Positions 1 to 11,649 of a DNA stretch of 64,000 nt are shown here, one piece after another. Made by a program: the position numbers and the translations under genes. Every line of letters begins with the position of its first letter. Position 1 is the first letter of the stretch. Below the pieces are notes generated by a model. It saw only the letters and a program-made list of their open reading frames with translations. It was not told the origin of the DNA and searched no databases. Origin of the DNA: Euonymus europaeus (taxonomy: Eukaryota > Streptophyta > Magnoliopsida > Celastrales > Celastraceae); assembly GCA_963580455.1 (NCBI GenBank), contig OY756961.1:21185001-21249000 (forward strand), in the 5' to 3' direction.

Positions 1-535
1 TTGAACATGGGATGTAAATCCTTTGGAAGCCCTTCATCAGTGCATCCCAAGAACCATCGTAACTTCCAGATAAAACGTAACTTTTTTACTCTGTTTCAAT
101 CTCAGTTTGCATCTTATTATAAAATAAGAAGCTTTAGATACAACCCATGCTTACCCAAAGTCCTACAAAATCAATTTTTTTTTTACACTTATTAAACCTT
201 AACCTCAAATCCAGATGGAGATTCAATCAAACGAACTCCCTAATCCAAAAAGGGGAAACACAATCTATGTCATGATTCATATGTATTTATAGGAAATCTC
301 AATAATCTTCCAAATGCGAAGATTCGTAAACTCGGAGGTCGAGATTAGGAGTGGAAGGACCGAAGATTCAGATGTTCATTGCGCACATCAGAAGGAATTT
401 GGGTCGAAAGTGATCCGGGTCACAAAATGGGCAAATTAAGTCTGTTTTAATCTCAATCGTTGAATCCAAGAACGTCAGCCTATAAATTAGCTAACATATG
501 GGCTTGCATACAAGAGTAATCAAATATGTGTGTAT

Positions 536-570
<35 letters not shown>

Positions 571-928
571 CGTTCTTAATTGGAATTTTTTATGGGTTTT
601 TGCTTCTAGTCAAACATAATTCTATATTATCTACCACCAGAGAGAAGGAAAGAAATGGACACCCTTAATGATATCTAACACGATTTTTCAAAACAGGATC
701 GATAAAAGATACTTAATGTTAAGATCTGCTGTAGCTTTGTGCCTTATTGCCATTCCAACATTTCTGTTAATGTCAGTCATTACCTCTATTTCTGTTGAGT
801 TTTGCGAAAAAAGAAAACACTAAGAAAAGACCAAGATTTAAGGCTTCAACGAAATCGAAACTGAATAGAATTTGGGTTTTGAGTTTTTTCGATACAGGGC
901 TTTTGATTTTTGAACAGGCGATTCAAAA
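1..928. repeat. Inverted duplication copy A, outer part
   Basis: No gene is supported here. Positions 1-480 read as the reverse complement of about 20107-20690. Positions 600-910 read as the reverse complement of 18834-18990 joined to 14878-14922 and 14130-14234. The join is continuous here but interrupted in copy B by a Copia element and a MITE, so this stretch holds the empty sites for both. A (TA)n microsatellite lies at 541-571. The short open frames do not resemble proteins. Confidence 0.8.
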
Positions 929-1273
929 GGAAAATGATATATATCCCATGGGGTTGTATCTCATGGGATTTCATATTTTATTCCATTGTATTATTACAAT
1001 GGAATAACAGATTTTATTACAATGAAATAATGTATTCCATTGTAATAATACGTATTCCACTGTACTAAAATCTGTTATTCCATTGTATTATTACAATGAA
1101 ATATCTCATACGTTATTCAATTGTATTATCACAATGGAATAACATATTTTAGCACAATGAAATAACGTATTCTATTGTAATAGTACGCATTCCACTGTGA
1201 TAAAATTTGTTATTTCATTATATTATACAATGAAATAAATTATGGGATCTCATGGGATATAAAACGGAGCTGG
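929..1273. mobile_element. Foldback insertion made of nested palindromes
   Basis: The stretch consists of repeated inverted copies of a word like ATTCCATTGTAATAATA, bordered by ATATCCCATG on the left and CATGGGATAT on the right. It is flanked by ATTCAAAA (921-928) and GTTCAAAA (1274-1281), a near-perfect 8-bp duplication. Copy B (about 14120-14160, minus strand) shows the same flanks with nothing between them. An 8-bp duplication fits hAT or Mutator-like elements; no clear outer terminal repeat lets me choose. Confidence 0.7.
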
Positions 1274-1281
1274 GTTCAAAA

Positions 1282-2111
1282 AGTTATCTCGCCAATCAAA
1301 TCTGATATTAATCTCACCAAATTTCATACCTGAAATGAAAGGCATCCTGATGATAACGACATTGGCATGCTGGGTTCATTTTTTATTTTCTAATTTGTAC
1401 TAGCATTTTTTTAATTTTTAAATAGAATAAGTAATGAAAATGTCCCTCTACTTTTAAAAAAAAGATTGTCTGAGTCGCTGGCTTTTTTTTAATAAAAAAA
1501 AGCCTCTCTATAATAAATAATAGACCACATTAGCCCCTCTAATTGTGTGCTTATTTAAGTATTAGCGAATCCAGATTTTTATAATTCTGGATCTAACATA
1601 GATTGATAAAGAATCATTAATTCATAAAGGAAAACAAAATCAGCTACTTCTTGGCACATGAAAATACGAACCAATGTGGTAAATTTATAGAAATCAGATT
1701 CAATACCTTGACTGCTGCAATCAAAACAACTCGTGAAAAGATCACATAGGGTATTTAATGATTTGGTACAGGTTTAATATAGTGTGCCTTGTTCTTGGAT
1801 TGGAAAGTATATGGCTGAATTTATTTTTATTGTTTTGAGTTGAAAGGAACTTGAAAGCTAGATGCTACTGCTATATGAGTGTAAGTAGTCTCAGTTAGTA
1901 TTTTGATGATTTATTTCGTACAGGTTTTACATGGTTCTTACAAAGACCTTGAATATTGGGTTGCTTATGAACCGAATGAAATGGGTAGTCTTAAGATTTG
2001 TGTTGTTGTTAGGATTGTTGCAATGGTAGGGATAAAGTTTAAACTATCATATAATTATGAACTGATGAACACAGATGACCCCGTACCTCAAGGGGTGAAA
2101 CTGAGGGTACG
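1282..2111. repeat. Copy A continued, then unassigned sequence
   Basis: Positions 1282-1760 match the reverse complement of about 13640-14120. From 1760 to 2111 I recognise nothing. A 73-residue open frame at 1903-2124 has no family resemblance and runs into the LTR that begins at 2112. Confidence 0.6.
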
Positions 2112-3922
2112 TGTAATGCCCTAGCCTACCAGATACTAATTCATATATCGCAAGTAATACTCATGTATAAATGCACATGAATTTAATCTATATATAGAGA
2201 AAAATGTCCATTTAGAACCTTTAACCAGTATTTGGGCCCTTAGCCCGGATAAAGTGCTACAGAGTAATCGGTCGGGATTTTTCTTTTATATTTTGTTCTT
2301 CCAAAGAACACCTTTCATTGAATAAACTTTTTCGTTTTTCTTTTATATTTCCATAACCTCAACAGTCAACTTTTCCAGTATACCTTTCCTGTAGCAATTA
2401 ATTCAGATTCATAAAACATTTACCTCATGCACGTATGTCATTATTCAATATGATGCAATGTATGATCAAAATATCAGTATATCAGTCCTTTCAAACATGA
2501 CAATTCACCTTTCTCAAACAACGGATCATATAGAATATAAATTTTACACCAATCTGATAATAAAGCAAGTCAGTATCTAAAATTCATTAATATTATGTTC
2601 CATAACACAGTGAAGTATTACTTATAGTCACACGCTTTCCCAAAAATCAACCCCTTTTAAACTTTTGGAGAATTCGTTCCTGTAATTCCAAAATAACACC
2701 ACAAACTATTATTACTAATTCCATTAATTTTATTTTATTTTAAACTGGGTCTGCCCAACCCAATCGGTTCGGGTCGACTTAGTTATTGTTTCTTATCACA
2801 CAGGTCTAGCAGACCCGTGCGGGTTCGTTTTCCTTTAGTCGCCGATGACGATGCGATGGAATGCACGGCTAGGTCTAAATGGTGGAAAGTGACACTAGAA
2901 GACCAGCGCCAGTGTTGGTTACCTGTTTCGTGACTGGAGATTGAGGAATTCTAGCTTCATAGCTCTCGGCCACCGCGGCCTCTCCTCCTCCATTTCCAGC
3001 CATAATCACATCTATTCAGTTCGAAACCGGTACGGCTAAACTTCTTTCGTCCTCCCCGTCATACTCGTGCCAATTGTTTTATTTGAATTTCTTGTTTCAT
3101 TTCATTTCTTTTCTTCTATTTTACATTGCTGCCTCTCTTCTTCTTTCTAGATTACCTATAAGATCCCTTTAAATTTACACTTTTACCATTTCCTGTATTT
3201 TCACGAAAATTAATTAGCACCAGGTCCATGTTGCACCCATAGTAAATCTTAAATAATATTACTAACATTTTTACACCGTACGCAAAACTGTTTATAGACT
3301 CGAGTATTATAGTACCAATTCGCTTTCCGTCATTGCCGCTGGCTCCCATGCGACTTTCGTGATTTTAGGCTTAGGTTTTCCTTTGGTTCACATGCCAAGA
3401 TAATAATATATATTTAATTTATTTAGTCTTTTATCTTTTTGCCTTCTAACATTTTATTTAATTACACATCCACCCATCTTTATTTACAGATTTGCCATTA
3501 CGTACGATTTATTTTCCTATTATAACTTTTGCTTCCAAAATTCATGGTAATTCATTTTAATTCCATTTCCTATAATTGCTATCCCCATAATTTTTATTTC
3601 TTATAACTTTATTTAATATTTTATCTTTTTGCCTTCTAACATTTTATTTAATTACACATCCACCCACCTTTATTTACAGATTTGCCATTACGTACTATTT
3701 ATTTTCCTATTATAACTTTTGCTTCCAAAATTCATGGTAATTCATTTTAATTCCATTTCCTATAATTGCTATCCCCATAATTTTTATTTCTTATATAGAA
3801 TTTACGAAAAATATTTTGATCATATTTAACATATATTATTGCACACACTAGAGATCATCATGAATACCACCGACATCATTTTGCCCTATCGTGTAAGCTA
3901 TTCTATGACTCGGGGTGTTACG
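2112..3922 (+). mobile_element. Probable solo LTR, Ty3/Gypsy chromovirus-like
   Basis: The stretch starts with TGTAATGCCC and ends with GGGGTGTTACG, the usual end pattern of long Gypsy LTRs (TGTAA...TTACA) with the last base changed. It is flanked by GTACG (2107-2111) and GTAAG (3923-3927), which agree at four of five bases. No protein-coding internal region is present, so a solo LTR left by recombination is the simplest reading. A 190-bp tandem duplication lies inside it. The family assignment rests on the termini only. Confidence 0.5.
3415..3795. repeat. 190-bp tandem duplication, two copies
   Basis: A unit containing TTATCTTTTTGCCTTCTAAC occurs at about 3431 and again at 3621. The copies differ at only a few positions (for example CACCCATCTT and CACCCACCTT). 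It lies inside the probable solo LTR. Confidence 0.9.
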
Positions 3923-4095
3923 GTAAGGTTGACCCATACCTCAGGGGCAAATCTGAGGGAATTGTACTGTGTGTATAGTATCATTGTGGTGGAATTGTTG
4001 GTAAGCATTGAGGGCACTGTCCTTAAAATTGATAAAGTATTGTGTTGGTTTGATTTGTCTACTTATAGGACAGCCATTATGAGATATGAATATAT

Positions 4096-4843
4096 AGCGT
4101 GATGATCTCACGCGGGATCCCGCATGACTTAATTTCATGCGGGATCCCACTTTCACCGTCGGATTGATCGGACGGTGAAAGGCAACAACTTTTTTTAAAT
4201 AAAATAAACAACTTTTTACTATTAGAAATTCAAAGTTTCAATATCCAATTTAAAATACATATTCATGATGACAAATTGACCGGTTGAGATCGAAGAACAA
4301 AGCAAACGAAATATCCAAATTTGAGAATCAAACATCGGAGATGATGAAATTAGAGACCCTACAAAAGAGTAGCTGATAAAAGACCTAATATGATAACAAA
4401 CCTAGCGACAACTAAACTCACCGGACTATGGGGGCGATGGTGCGGCGTTGGAGGTGGAACTGAAGTGAAGAGAGAGGAGCCCATGGGTGAAGAGATAGCC
4501 ACTGGCATGAAGAGAGAGGATCGCTGCTCGGGAGTGGCGGAGACAGATGCTCAGGCCTGGAGAGAAGATGTTGGAAGCCGACGGTACAGGGAGAGGCACG
4601 ACGAAGCATGGGCAACAAAAGAAAAGCAGAAACAAAAGGCAAAAGGCTGTTAAAATAAAAGTCAAAAGGCAAAAGGCAAAAAAGCAAAAAAGTTGTTTAT
4701 TTTATTTATAAAAAAAAAGCAAAAAAGTTGTTTATTTTATTTAAAAAAAATTGTTGCCTTTCACCGTCCGATCAATCCGACGGTGAAAGTGGGATCCCGC
4801 ATGACTTAATTTCATGCGGGATCCCGCGTATGAACATTACGCT
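4096..4843. mobile_element. Pack-MULE-like element, long inverted repeats
   Basis: Terminal inverted repeats of about 120 bp begin AGCGTGATG on the left and, read in reverse, AGCGTAATG on the right. The 8-bp direct repeat GAATATAT flanks both ends (4088-4095 and 4844-4851). Long inverted repeats plus an 8-bp target duplication indicate a non-autonomous Mutator-like element. Each arm carries a nested palindrome (GCGGGATCCCGC). The interior (about 4400-4640) is clearly more GC-rich than its surroundings and open in several frames (87 residues at 4390-4653, plus; 89 residues at 4418-4687, minus). That looks like a captured gene fragment, but I cannot name a parent gene. Confidence 0.8.
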
Positions 4844-4939
4844 GAATATATATATATATATATTAGTATATACTACCATGACTTTATAAATTGACAGCTC
4901 ACCAACTCCATAATTGTATATCTATACCACCATGTGATT

Positions 4940-7150
4940 TAATGAATTAAGAGGTCGCCAACTCGAAAAACGTGCTTACTTGGTCAAACAAGAAATCCTT
5001 TCGAGTATTGTACGTATTACATGTGATTCGCACGACGTATTTGATTAAGTATAAACTTAAAAAAAACCATCGAGAGAAACCTACTACCTACATGCAATAA
5101 TTTAATTTGGAATTGATTTGTTGGCTTTCTGAAAGGGTGATCATCATGGGATCAAGTGGAGCATGCTGAGCAACTTTTGGTGGATTTTCTGATATTTTTA
5201 AAAAAAAAAATGAAAAAGATGTGACATTGGAAAATTTATATATTTTTGGGCCAAACTATACAAATAAAGGGGTGATGTTGGGAAAAATTGATGTGCAATT
5301 AGCCCCCACCAAAAGCATCAGCCTTGATACTAGTTGGCACCCTATGGCCGTTATCATCTTTATTCGCAAAATTGTTTGTTTATATTTTGAATTTGCTGAG
5401 ACGATTGTTTGCCTTGCCATTTTTCTGTGGCACAGACTTTCTACTTAATTACTTTGAAGGGGGTTGTGTGGACATTATGGTAGAGATGAGTGGTATCATG
5501 AGACATTGCTGTCTTCGATTCATGTCCATACACTTCTATTATTAGTAATTTGATAAATATTTTATGTCGTCTTCATACATGATTCATATGTGTACAGTAC
5601 AGTGTTATTGTTTGATTAATAAATATGTTAGTTTTGTAAAATAAGGAATCAAAGTATTCTCAAAATCAATATTAACAAAACTAGTATTTTAAGAACAATA
5701 TTTGAGGAGAAAGTCTGGCAAAAGAATTTTTTCTCTTCTGTTATATATATATAAAATGTGAAGTTTAAGCATTTATTTATAGTACAAAAACTCACTTAAC
5801 TCAACTGATCGATGCAATAAATACTAATACTAATACTAATACTAATAGTAATATCTTCATTCACCACTAGTAATTCATGTCTATTCAGTGTATAACATAA
5901 TTACTATACTTGATGAATTAGCGATTAAGTGTATCATAAACATTAATCACATATTTTTAACATTTACAACTCTCCGTTGGACAACGTGAACTTTGAAGAA
6001 ACTACAAGTACCAGCCCTCATGGTCTAACATTTTTTTGTCTTTAACTTTCTCTTCCATTTGGTGCTCGTCTTCAACTTTGCTTTATAACATTACCAAAAT
6101 ATTCTTTTTGGAGCAAGTGGAGAACCGGATAGAGGTATGGCACAATTGACAAAAACGAGCCGGCAAAATTGTTTCTTTATTTATTTTTTGCTGAGCGACA
6201 TTGTTGTCTTCGATTCATGATTCATGTGTGTAAATATTAAATAATAAATATTTTAATTATTTATTGTGTGATTAATTAATAAATATGTCAGTGTTGTAAA
6301 ATAAAGAATCAAGTTATTTTCAAAATCAAGATTAAAAAAACAATATTTTGAGAGAAAGTTTGCAAGTGAGAAATCTTTTTTGTATTGTATATACATAAAA
6401 TGCGAAGTTTTAAGCACTTATTTATAATACAAAAGCTCACTTAAATCAACTAGTACAATAATTGTTAATTGTAATTTCTCCACTAATTGTAATATCTTCA
6501 TCCACGACTATTAATCAATGTCTATTAGCTATATGTGTCACATAATTAATATATTTGGTGGATCGATGGTTCAGTGTATCATCTATAATAATCAAATGCT
6601 TTAACATTTACAACAGTACTCCCTCTTGGATGATCACTTATAGCAACTCTCTATACCATGGGGAACCAGCTATAGGAACTCTCTAGGTGTAACCATGCGA
6701 TATCAACTGTCTAGGTATAAACGTACGTGCAAGTATTCACACGACACAGAATGTTCGGTCTGAGCCATAGTTATTGTCACAGACGGATCCGTTAGAACTC
6801 TTCTCTTCCAAAAAGGAAAAAAAACTCTTCAGGCTCAGCATGTTTGGATCCATGTCTGAGTTGAATAAATCCATCCCTTGTGTTTATTGAGCTCCCAAAC
6901 AAGTCTTATTTATAGATCCAAAATATTCTTTTTCTAGCTAGATATGTCACAGTTAAAAAAAATGAGCTGGCAAAATTGTTTCTTTATTTTATTTTATTGG
7001 TGAGGCGAATATGATGGAGATGAGTGGTACTTATTGGACAGCAATTATGAGATACGAGATGTTCTTGATAAATATTTTACGTCGTCTTCACACATGATTC
7101 ATGTGTGTTTACCCTTACTTGCATTAATGAGTTAATTTAATTATGTTGAA
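4940..7150. repeat. Inverted duplication copy A, inner part
   Basis: Blocks at 4945-5130, 5440-5560, 6130-6180, 6640-6910 and 7080-7140 read as the reverse complement of blocks in 12170-12770. Positions 5147-5182 repeat a PPR-gene scrap also found near 24848. A short microsatellite of the unit ACTAAT lies at 5819-5848. Small open frames at 5221-5545 show no recognisable domain. No gene is supported. Confidence 0.75.
5570..6625 (-). repeat. Two LTR-like direct repeats, TRIM-like arrangement
   Basis: Two related stretches of about 340 bp (about 5634-5970 and 6288-6620) run on the plus strand from TTGTAAAATAA to CATTTACAAC. Read on the minus strand they look like a short LTR beginning TGTTGTAAATG and ending TTTTACAACA. 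A third copy lies at 11304-11646 and a truncated one at 24132-24205. The pair is separated by about 320 bp. A miniature LTR retrotransposon (TRIM) is possible. However, similarity between the copies extends outside the expected ends, so tandem duplication is an equal alternative. Confidence 0.45.
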
Positions 7151-7847
7151 AATTATTGATGAAAATTACCCATTCCACGTGGAATTCAATGTTAAAAGAC
7201 TATATTGCCCTTATTTGCATTTGTTCTAAACCAATTTATGGATGACCCACTCGTTCAGTCCTTCCATTGCTTGGTCCGAAATCCAATATATAGGATATAA
7301 TGGATATTTGTGTTGCATTACCCTCTTTATCAATATCACTATCATCTTACCTTTACGTTACAAGCCTAAAAGCGCTATTTGATCTTAGAATAGCTTGGTT
7401 TGAATTTGAGAACGATTCAAGACATGGTTCACAATTATTGGTGAGTGATTTCCATTGATGATACTAACACTATGATATTCCGCTTAACCATCTTTCATAA
7501 TCATTTGTATAAGGGTTTTCATTCTTCCATTCATCTTATTTCACCCATATGCACGAGAGATTTATTATAGTAAACTTCTAGTGTGATTTCTTTTTGAATG
7601 ACATTCCAGTAAATTTTGAAGTTGAAGCTAAGAGTTATGTGATGAGTGAATGATTATGTACTTACGATGAACGTGTCGGTGAGTTGATTTTATTTTTTGT
7701 AAACCACATTTGTGGAAATTCGTTTATTATCTATGGTTGTGATTTTGTGGGTTAAATTTCTGAGATTAATGGAAGCATGTAAATTTTATGTGTTGTGTCA
7801 TTTAGTTACTTTTCTCAAATGTGAGAAATAAATAAGTGTGGGGTATT
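7150..7847 (+). other. Intergenic; likely 3' internal tail of Gypsy element
   Basis: No coding frame of note. Positions 7185-7330 resemble part of the MITE at 60110-60631. The last 30 bp before the LTR at 7848 are purine-rich and end AAGTGTGGGG, as expected for a polypurine tract just upstream of a 3' LTR. Confidence 0.4.
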
Positions 7848-8322
7848 TGATGTGTGTATTTCATACCACATTTACATGCATATTTTGGTACACATTTACA
7901 TTATTTTCAATCAAGATTGAGTTAATACTTTGAGATTTATATGTTTTATATGTAGGAGAGTTGATGCGAAGTTATAGCTGAATTGTAGCACATCTAAAGA
8001 AAAAACATATTGCAACGCCCTTACAGTGCTCCAGCGCTACAGAAAACTTAAGTTGACAAATTAGAGAGCCAAAAGGGTGCCCAGCCCTGTGGGATTTTTC
8101 AATTTTTTTTGGAAACCTAATTTGGTCAGGCTTTGTGTCCTTAAACGTGTAACTCTAATTGGGACTCCTAGGAAGACTTATATTATGTATAAATATGCTG
8201 AAAAAAGATGGGAAAAGGGTTCCCAAACTTTGCAAAGGTTGGATTGCTCTTGCTTGTGAGATAGCTCTTCTTCAACCTTCTTCCTCTTTTGTGTATCAAA
8301 CTCATGGTTCTTACTTCCCTTG

Positions 8323-8374
<52 letters not shown>

Positions 8375-9065
8375 TATGGGTTGTAACTAAACTCATACCT
8401 AGAGTTTAACCTAGCCAAGCATGAATATTACGAGTTGATTTTTAATACAAATTTTCAATTCAATTCTTAATTCTTGTTCTTAATAGTCATGCTTATTCAA
8501 AATATAAATTTTACGTAATTGATTGATCACCAATGGGGTTGTTTGTTTTATTCATCTAGCCAAATCATGTAAACGATATGTATTTATGTCTTTTGGTGGA
8601 ATTAGAATTAAGAAGATTAATTGTCGATTGCTCTGATCCGAGCATAGAGGATTAATTGGTTGCTATAATTCTTCTATTTGTAATGGATTGTTTTTACTAA
8701 GTTAAAAATTATCATCAAATAGGATTAATTTGGTACTAATAATACGTGTTATTGCCACGATCAATGAATCAACCCTAAAATTGGAATTGACATTGAATGC
8801 TTAGCTTGACCTTTATAATTCGTAATAGAATTGTTTGGTAAGGTTATATCCTAGGCTTTTTTTATCATCGTTGATCGTAAAGTCCTGAAATTCTTGTTTG
8901 TTGGCTTTCCTTATGAATCAAGCACGTTCTCCTTATTGTAGTAGTTATTTATTTTATAATTAAGTACATCATTCAAATGAACTCGTCTTTGTGAGATTGA
9001 CCTCGTATTTATATCTTTTGTGCTACAATAGTACATTTGTGCACTTGCGAATATTTTTAACATCA
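7848..9065 (+). mobile_element. Gypsy-type LTR, probably a 3' LTR
   Basis: The stretch starts TGATGTGTG and ends AACATCA, with typical plant Gypsy LTR content, and a purine-rich tract sits immediately upstream. The flanking 5-mers (GTATT and TCCAT) do not match. That argues against a clean solo LTR and for a 3' LTR whose element is truncated upstream. A (TA)n microsatellite at about 8328-8371 generates spurious YIYIYI open frames on both strands. Downstream it abuts the PPR pseudogene. Confidence 0.6.
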
Positions 9066-11250
9066 TCCATCATACCAATGTTACACAGCCCGTGAATTAG
9101 TAAATTGTAAGTGAATTTCTGGTTGAATTCCTCGCTTAGTCATCTAATCTATAATTTTAAATGCTTCCTCCCATTTCCTTCTTTGCAACAGACGAAAATG
9201 AGCATACTGTATGTGATTCATTCTATCGAATGATAAACCCTTCTCAAACATCATCTTAAGTATTCTAGCAGCTTCTCGACATTTGAAGTTGCAAACCCTT
9301 TCTCCAACCGCTTAAACCAAATCCCAGTCGCCTATGAATGCAAATGCATTCCATTCTTACAAAGTCTACCAACACTAGTGGCTTGTGGTTTGCAACCTTT
9401 AATTGGGCATTGAATTTCAACCTAACATCTCATTTCAACCTAACATCTCCTTTACTAAATTTAGTGCAGAATCAAACCTAGACTTCACACATAACAAATG
9501 AGTCACCGAAGAATAAGCACCATGGTTCAATGGTAATCCTTCGAAAAGCATTTCCACCAAAAGCTGCTCAACATGCTCCACTTGATCACTCTTGCAAAAT
9601 CCCTGCATAAGTGAATTGAAAGTAGCTGAATTAGGAATTATGCCCTCGAAAACTGATAATGTGAAATACCTTTACCAACACGTTAGATAACGTAATCTAG
9701 AAAATAATGGAAAACAAAAACAAATGGAACAACACAATATAACGAGGAAACCCCAATGAGAGAAAAAAAAAACCTCGAATCTATTAAGCGACCAACCTTT
9801 GAAGCAATCTACTATATGAGAAAAAGCTTACAACCTTTCGTTACCTAGGACGAAATAGTATAACTTGACTCAGCGTATGCTTTAAACCAAATCAACACAC
9901 CAATGATGATTTGACTCAGCGTATGCTTTAGACTTTGCAGTGGATGTAAGATCCAAGTGACCTTCAGGTAACTAGAGCAGCAGGTTACACCAAATGTGCA
10001 GAACATAGTTCTTCTTATTCCTCAGACGGATCAACTTGAGAAGGACGAACAAACAACACCCAATCACTAATCACTCATTCTCTCGTGATTAATACAGACA
10101 TGGCTCGCTCATAGACCACTCAAAGTGGATGAAACAAATAAAAACTCGAAGCTTAGAAAACAATAACTCTCTCAAACATAAACTCTCAAAAGCTTCGCCA
10201 CTTTTTTCCATGGAATGTCTTCTTTATATAGGCGACTAGCTTCTCGTGAGATCAAGATAAAATCTCGATCAACAATATCTCCAATAGATGATAATCAATC
10301 TGGATTAAAAAAAAGACGTTTATCTTGATAAGAGCAGTCCAGTTATAATCAACCACCATAGTAGGAGATAAGTCTTTATCCACCAGCTGTCCCATAGAGT
10401 CCAATATAATCTTAACTACTCAAGTGATATCTAGATGAAGAATTTCGTCCCATTACAACAACCTGAGAATTATCTCCTAGTTAGATTAGAAAACCTCACA
10501 AAGAAACCACTAAAAATCATATACCAAAGTCCTTGTATACGTAGAGTTATATCCATACTCAAAGACTGACCGATCATGTAACCTAAAGCCTACCTGGTAA
10601 GTTTACATCCAGTTACATCAGGTGTTAACACATACTTACATGTGATTACATTCATTCTTATTACACAAGTATCACTAAGCTTAGGATATGTATCCTAATA
10701 GATACCATATCACCCCTTACATGCATCAGCATCACTAATATTACCCTGTTTACAATATCCATCAATGTGTTACAAATGATCTCATTGAGCGAAAACGTAT
10801 CCACTATTAGACATTTCCTTCAACATTGTATTCGCTTCACCAAATTTCACTAACTCTATCAAACCATTAAGGACCCTAGCTATATGCTACCATTAAGAGG
10901 GACACTGTGTATGTTATGAGAGAACGTTTTACACCGTCATTCACCATCTTGATTTTATACCTAAATGCCTCCTCTAATCTCCCATTCTTACACTGTCCAT
11001 CAATAATATCAGTGTAAATAATTAAATAACTAAGTTAGGAGTAGTAAATAACTCATCCATTTTCGAGAACAACCCACTTGCATCTTCAATTATTTCGACC
11101 TTCCGAAATGCCTTAATGGCAGTGCTAAATAAATTAAAAACAGGAGAAACACCACCGCAAATAATCTCAAAATACTTCAAAAATATTTTCTAATTGGTTA
11201 GATTTTGACTTAAGAAGTCAACAAAAAATTGCCGTTTTTTCCCATCCCAT
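9066..11250 (-). pseudogene. PPR-repeat gene fragment, copy B, broken
   Basis: Read on the minus strand, this stretch encodes scattered pentatricopeptide-repeat text, including SATFNSLMQGFCKSD and EQLLVEML, with stops and frame changes between pieces. It matches the plus-strand fragments at 24300-27590 in reverse orientation. PPR proteins normally bind organellar RNA, but nothing here could make a full protein. A retrotransposon LTR (9660-10707) splits one repeat: in the restored target the reading frame runs straight across the junction, which shows that the sequence was once coding. The 3' end borders a Gypsy LTR. I am confident of the family and of its non-functional state. Confidence 0.75.
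9660..10707 (-). mobile_element. Solo LTR-like insertion inside the PPR pseudogene
   Basis: About 1.05 kb is present here and absent from the homologous point in copy C (near 24798). Read on the minus strand it runs from TGGTATCTATTAGG to GGTATTTCACA, so it has TG...CA ends. No internal coding region or second LTR is present. The duplicated target is imperfect; only TAT is shared clearly. It is best read as an old solo LTR, perhaps Copia. The boundaries are uncertain by a few bases. Confidence 0.6.
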
Positions 11251-11303
11251 GGTAAGGTTTTAACGAGATATATTCTATGTGTAAGTGATCATCTAAGAGG
11301 GAG

Positions 11304-11646
11304 TGTTGTAAATGTTAAAGCATCTTAATTAATGTGGATGATACACTTAACCACTAATCTACCAAATATATTAATTATGTTACACACCTAATGGACATGA
11401 ATTAATCATGGTGGCTGGATATATTACAATTAGTGGAGAAAATACAATTAATATTTATTGTATTAGTTGATTAGTTGATTTATATGAGTTTTTGTACTAT
11501 AAATAGATGCTTAAATTTCACATTTTATATATATATACAATACAAGAAAGATATTTCTCGTGCAAACTTTCTCTTAAAATATTATTCTTAAAATGCTAAT
11601 TTTCTTAATCTTGATTTTGAGAATACTTTGATTCCCTGTTTTACAA
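11304..11646 (+). repeat. LTR-like repeat related to 5634-5970 and 6288-6620
   Basis: It begins TGTTGTAAATG and ends TTTTACAACA, with a TATA-like CTATAAATAG two thirds of the way in. It is a single copy in this orientation and lies between the PPR pseudogene and the rest of copy B. Confidence 0.5.
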
Positions 11647-11649
11647 CAC

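Noticed and set aside
3839..4102. 87-residue open frame at the solo LTR border
   Set aside because: It begins inside the LTR, crosses its end and runs into the MULE-like element; no domain.
8159..8396. Open frames on both strands with long YIYIYI runs
   Set aside because: Produced by the (TA)n microsatellite inside a Gypsy LTR.
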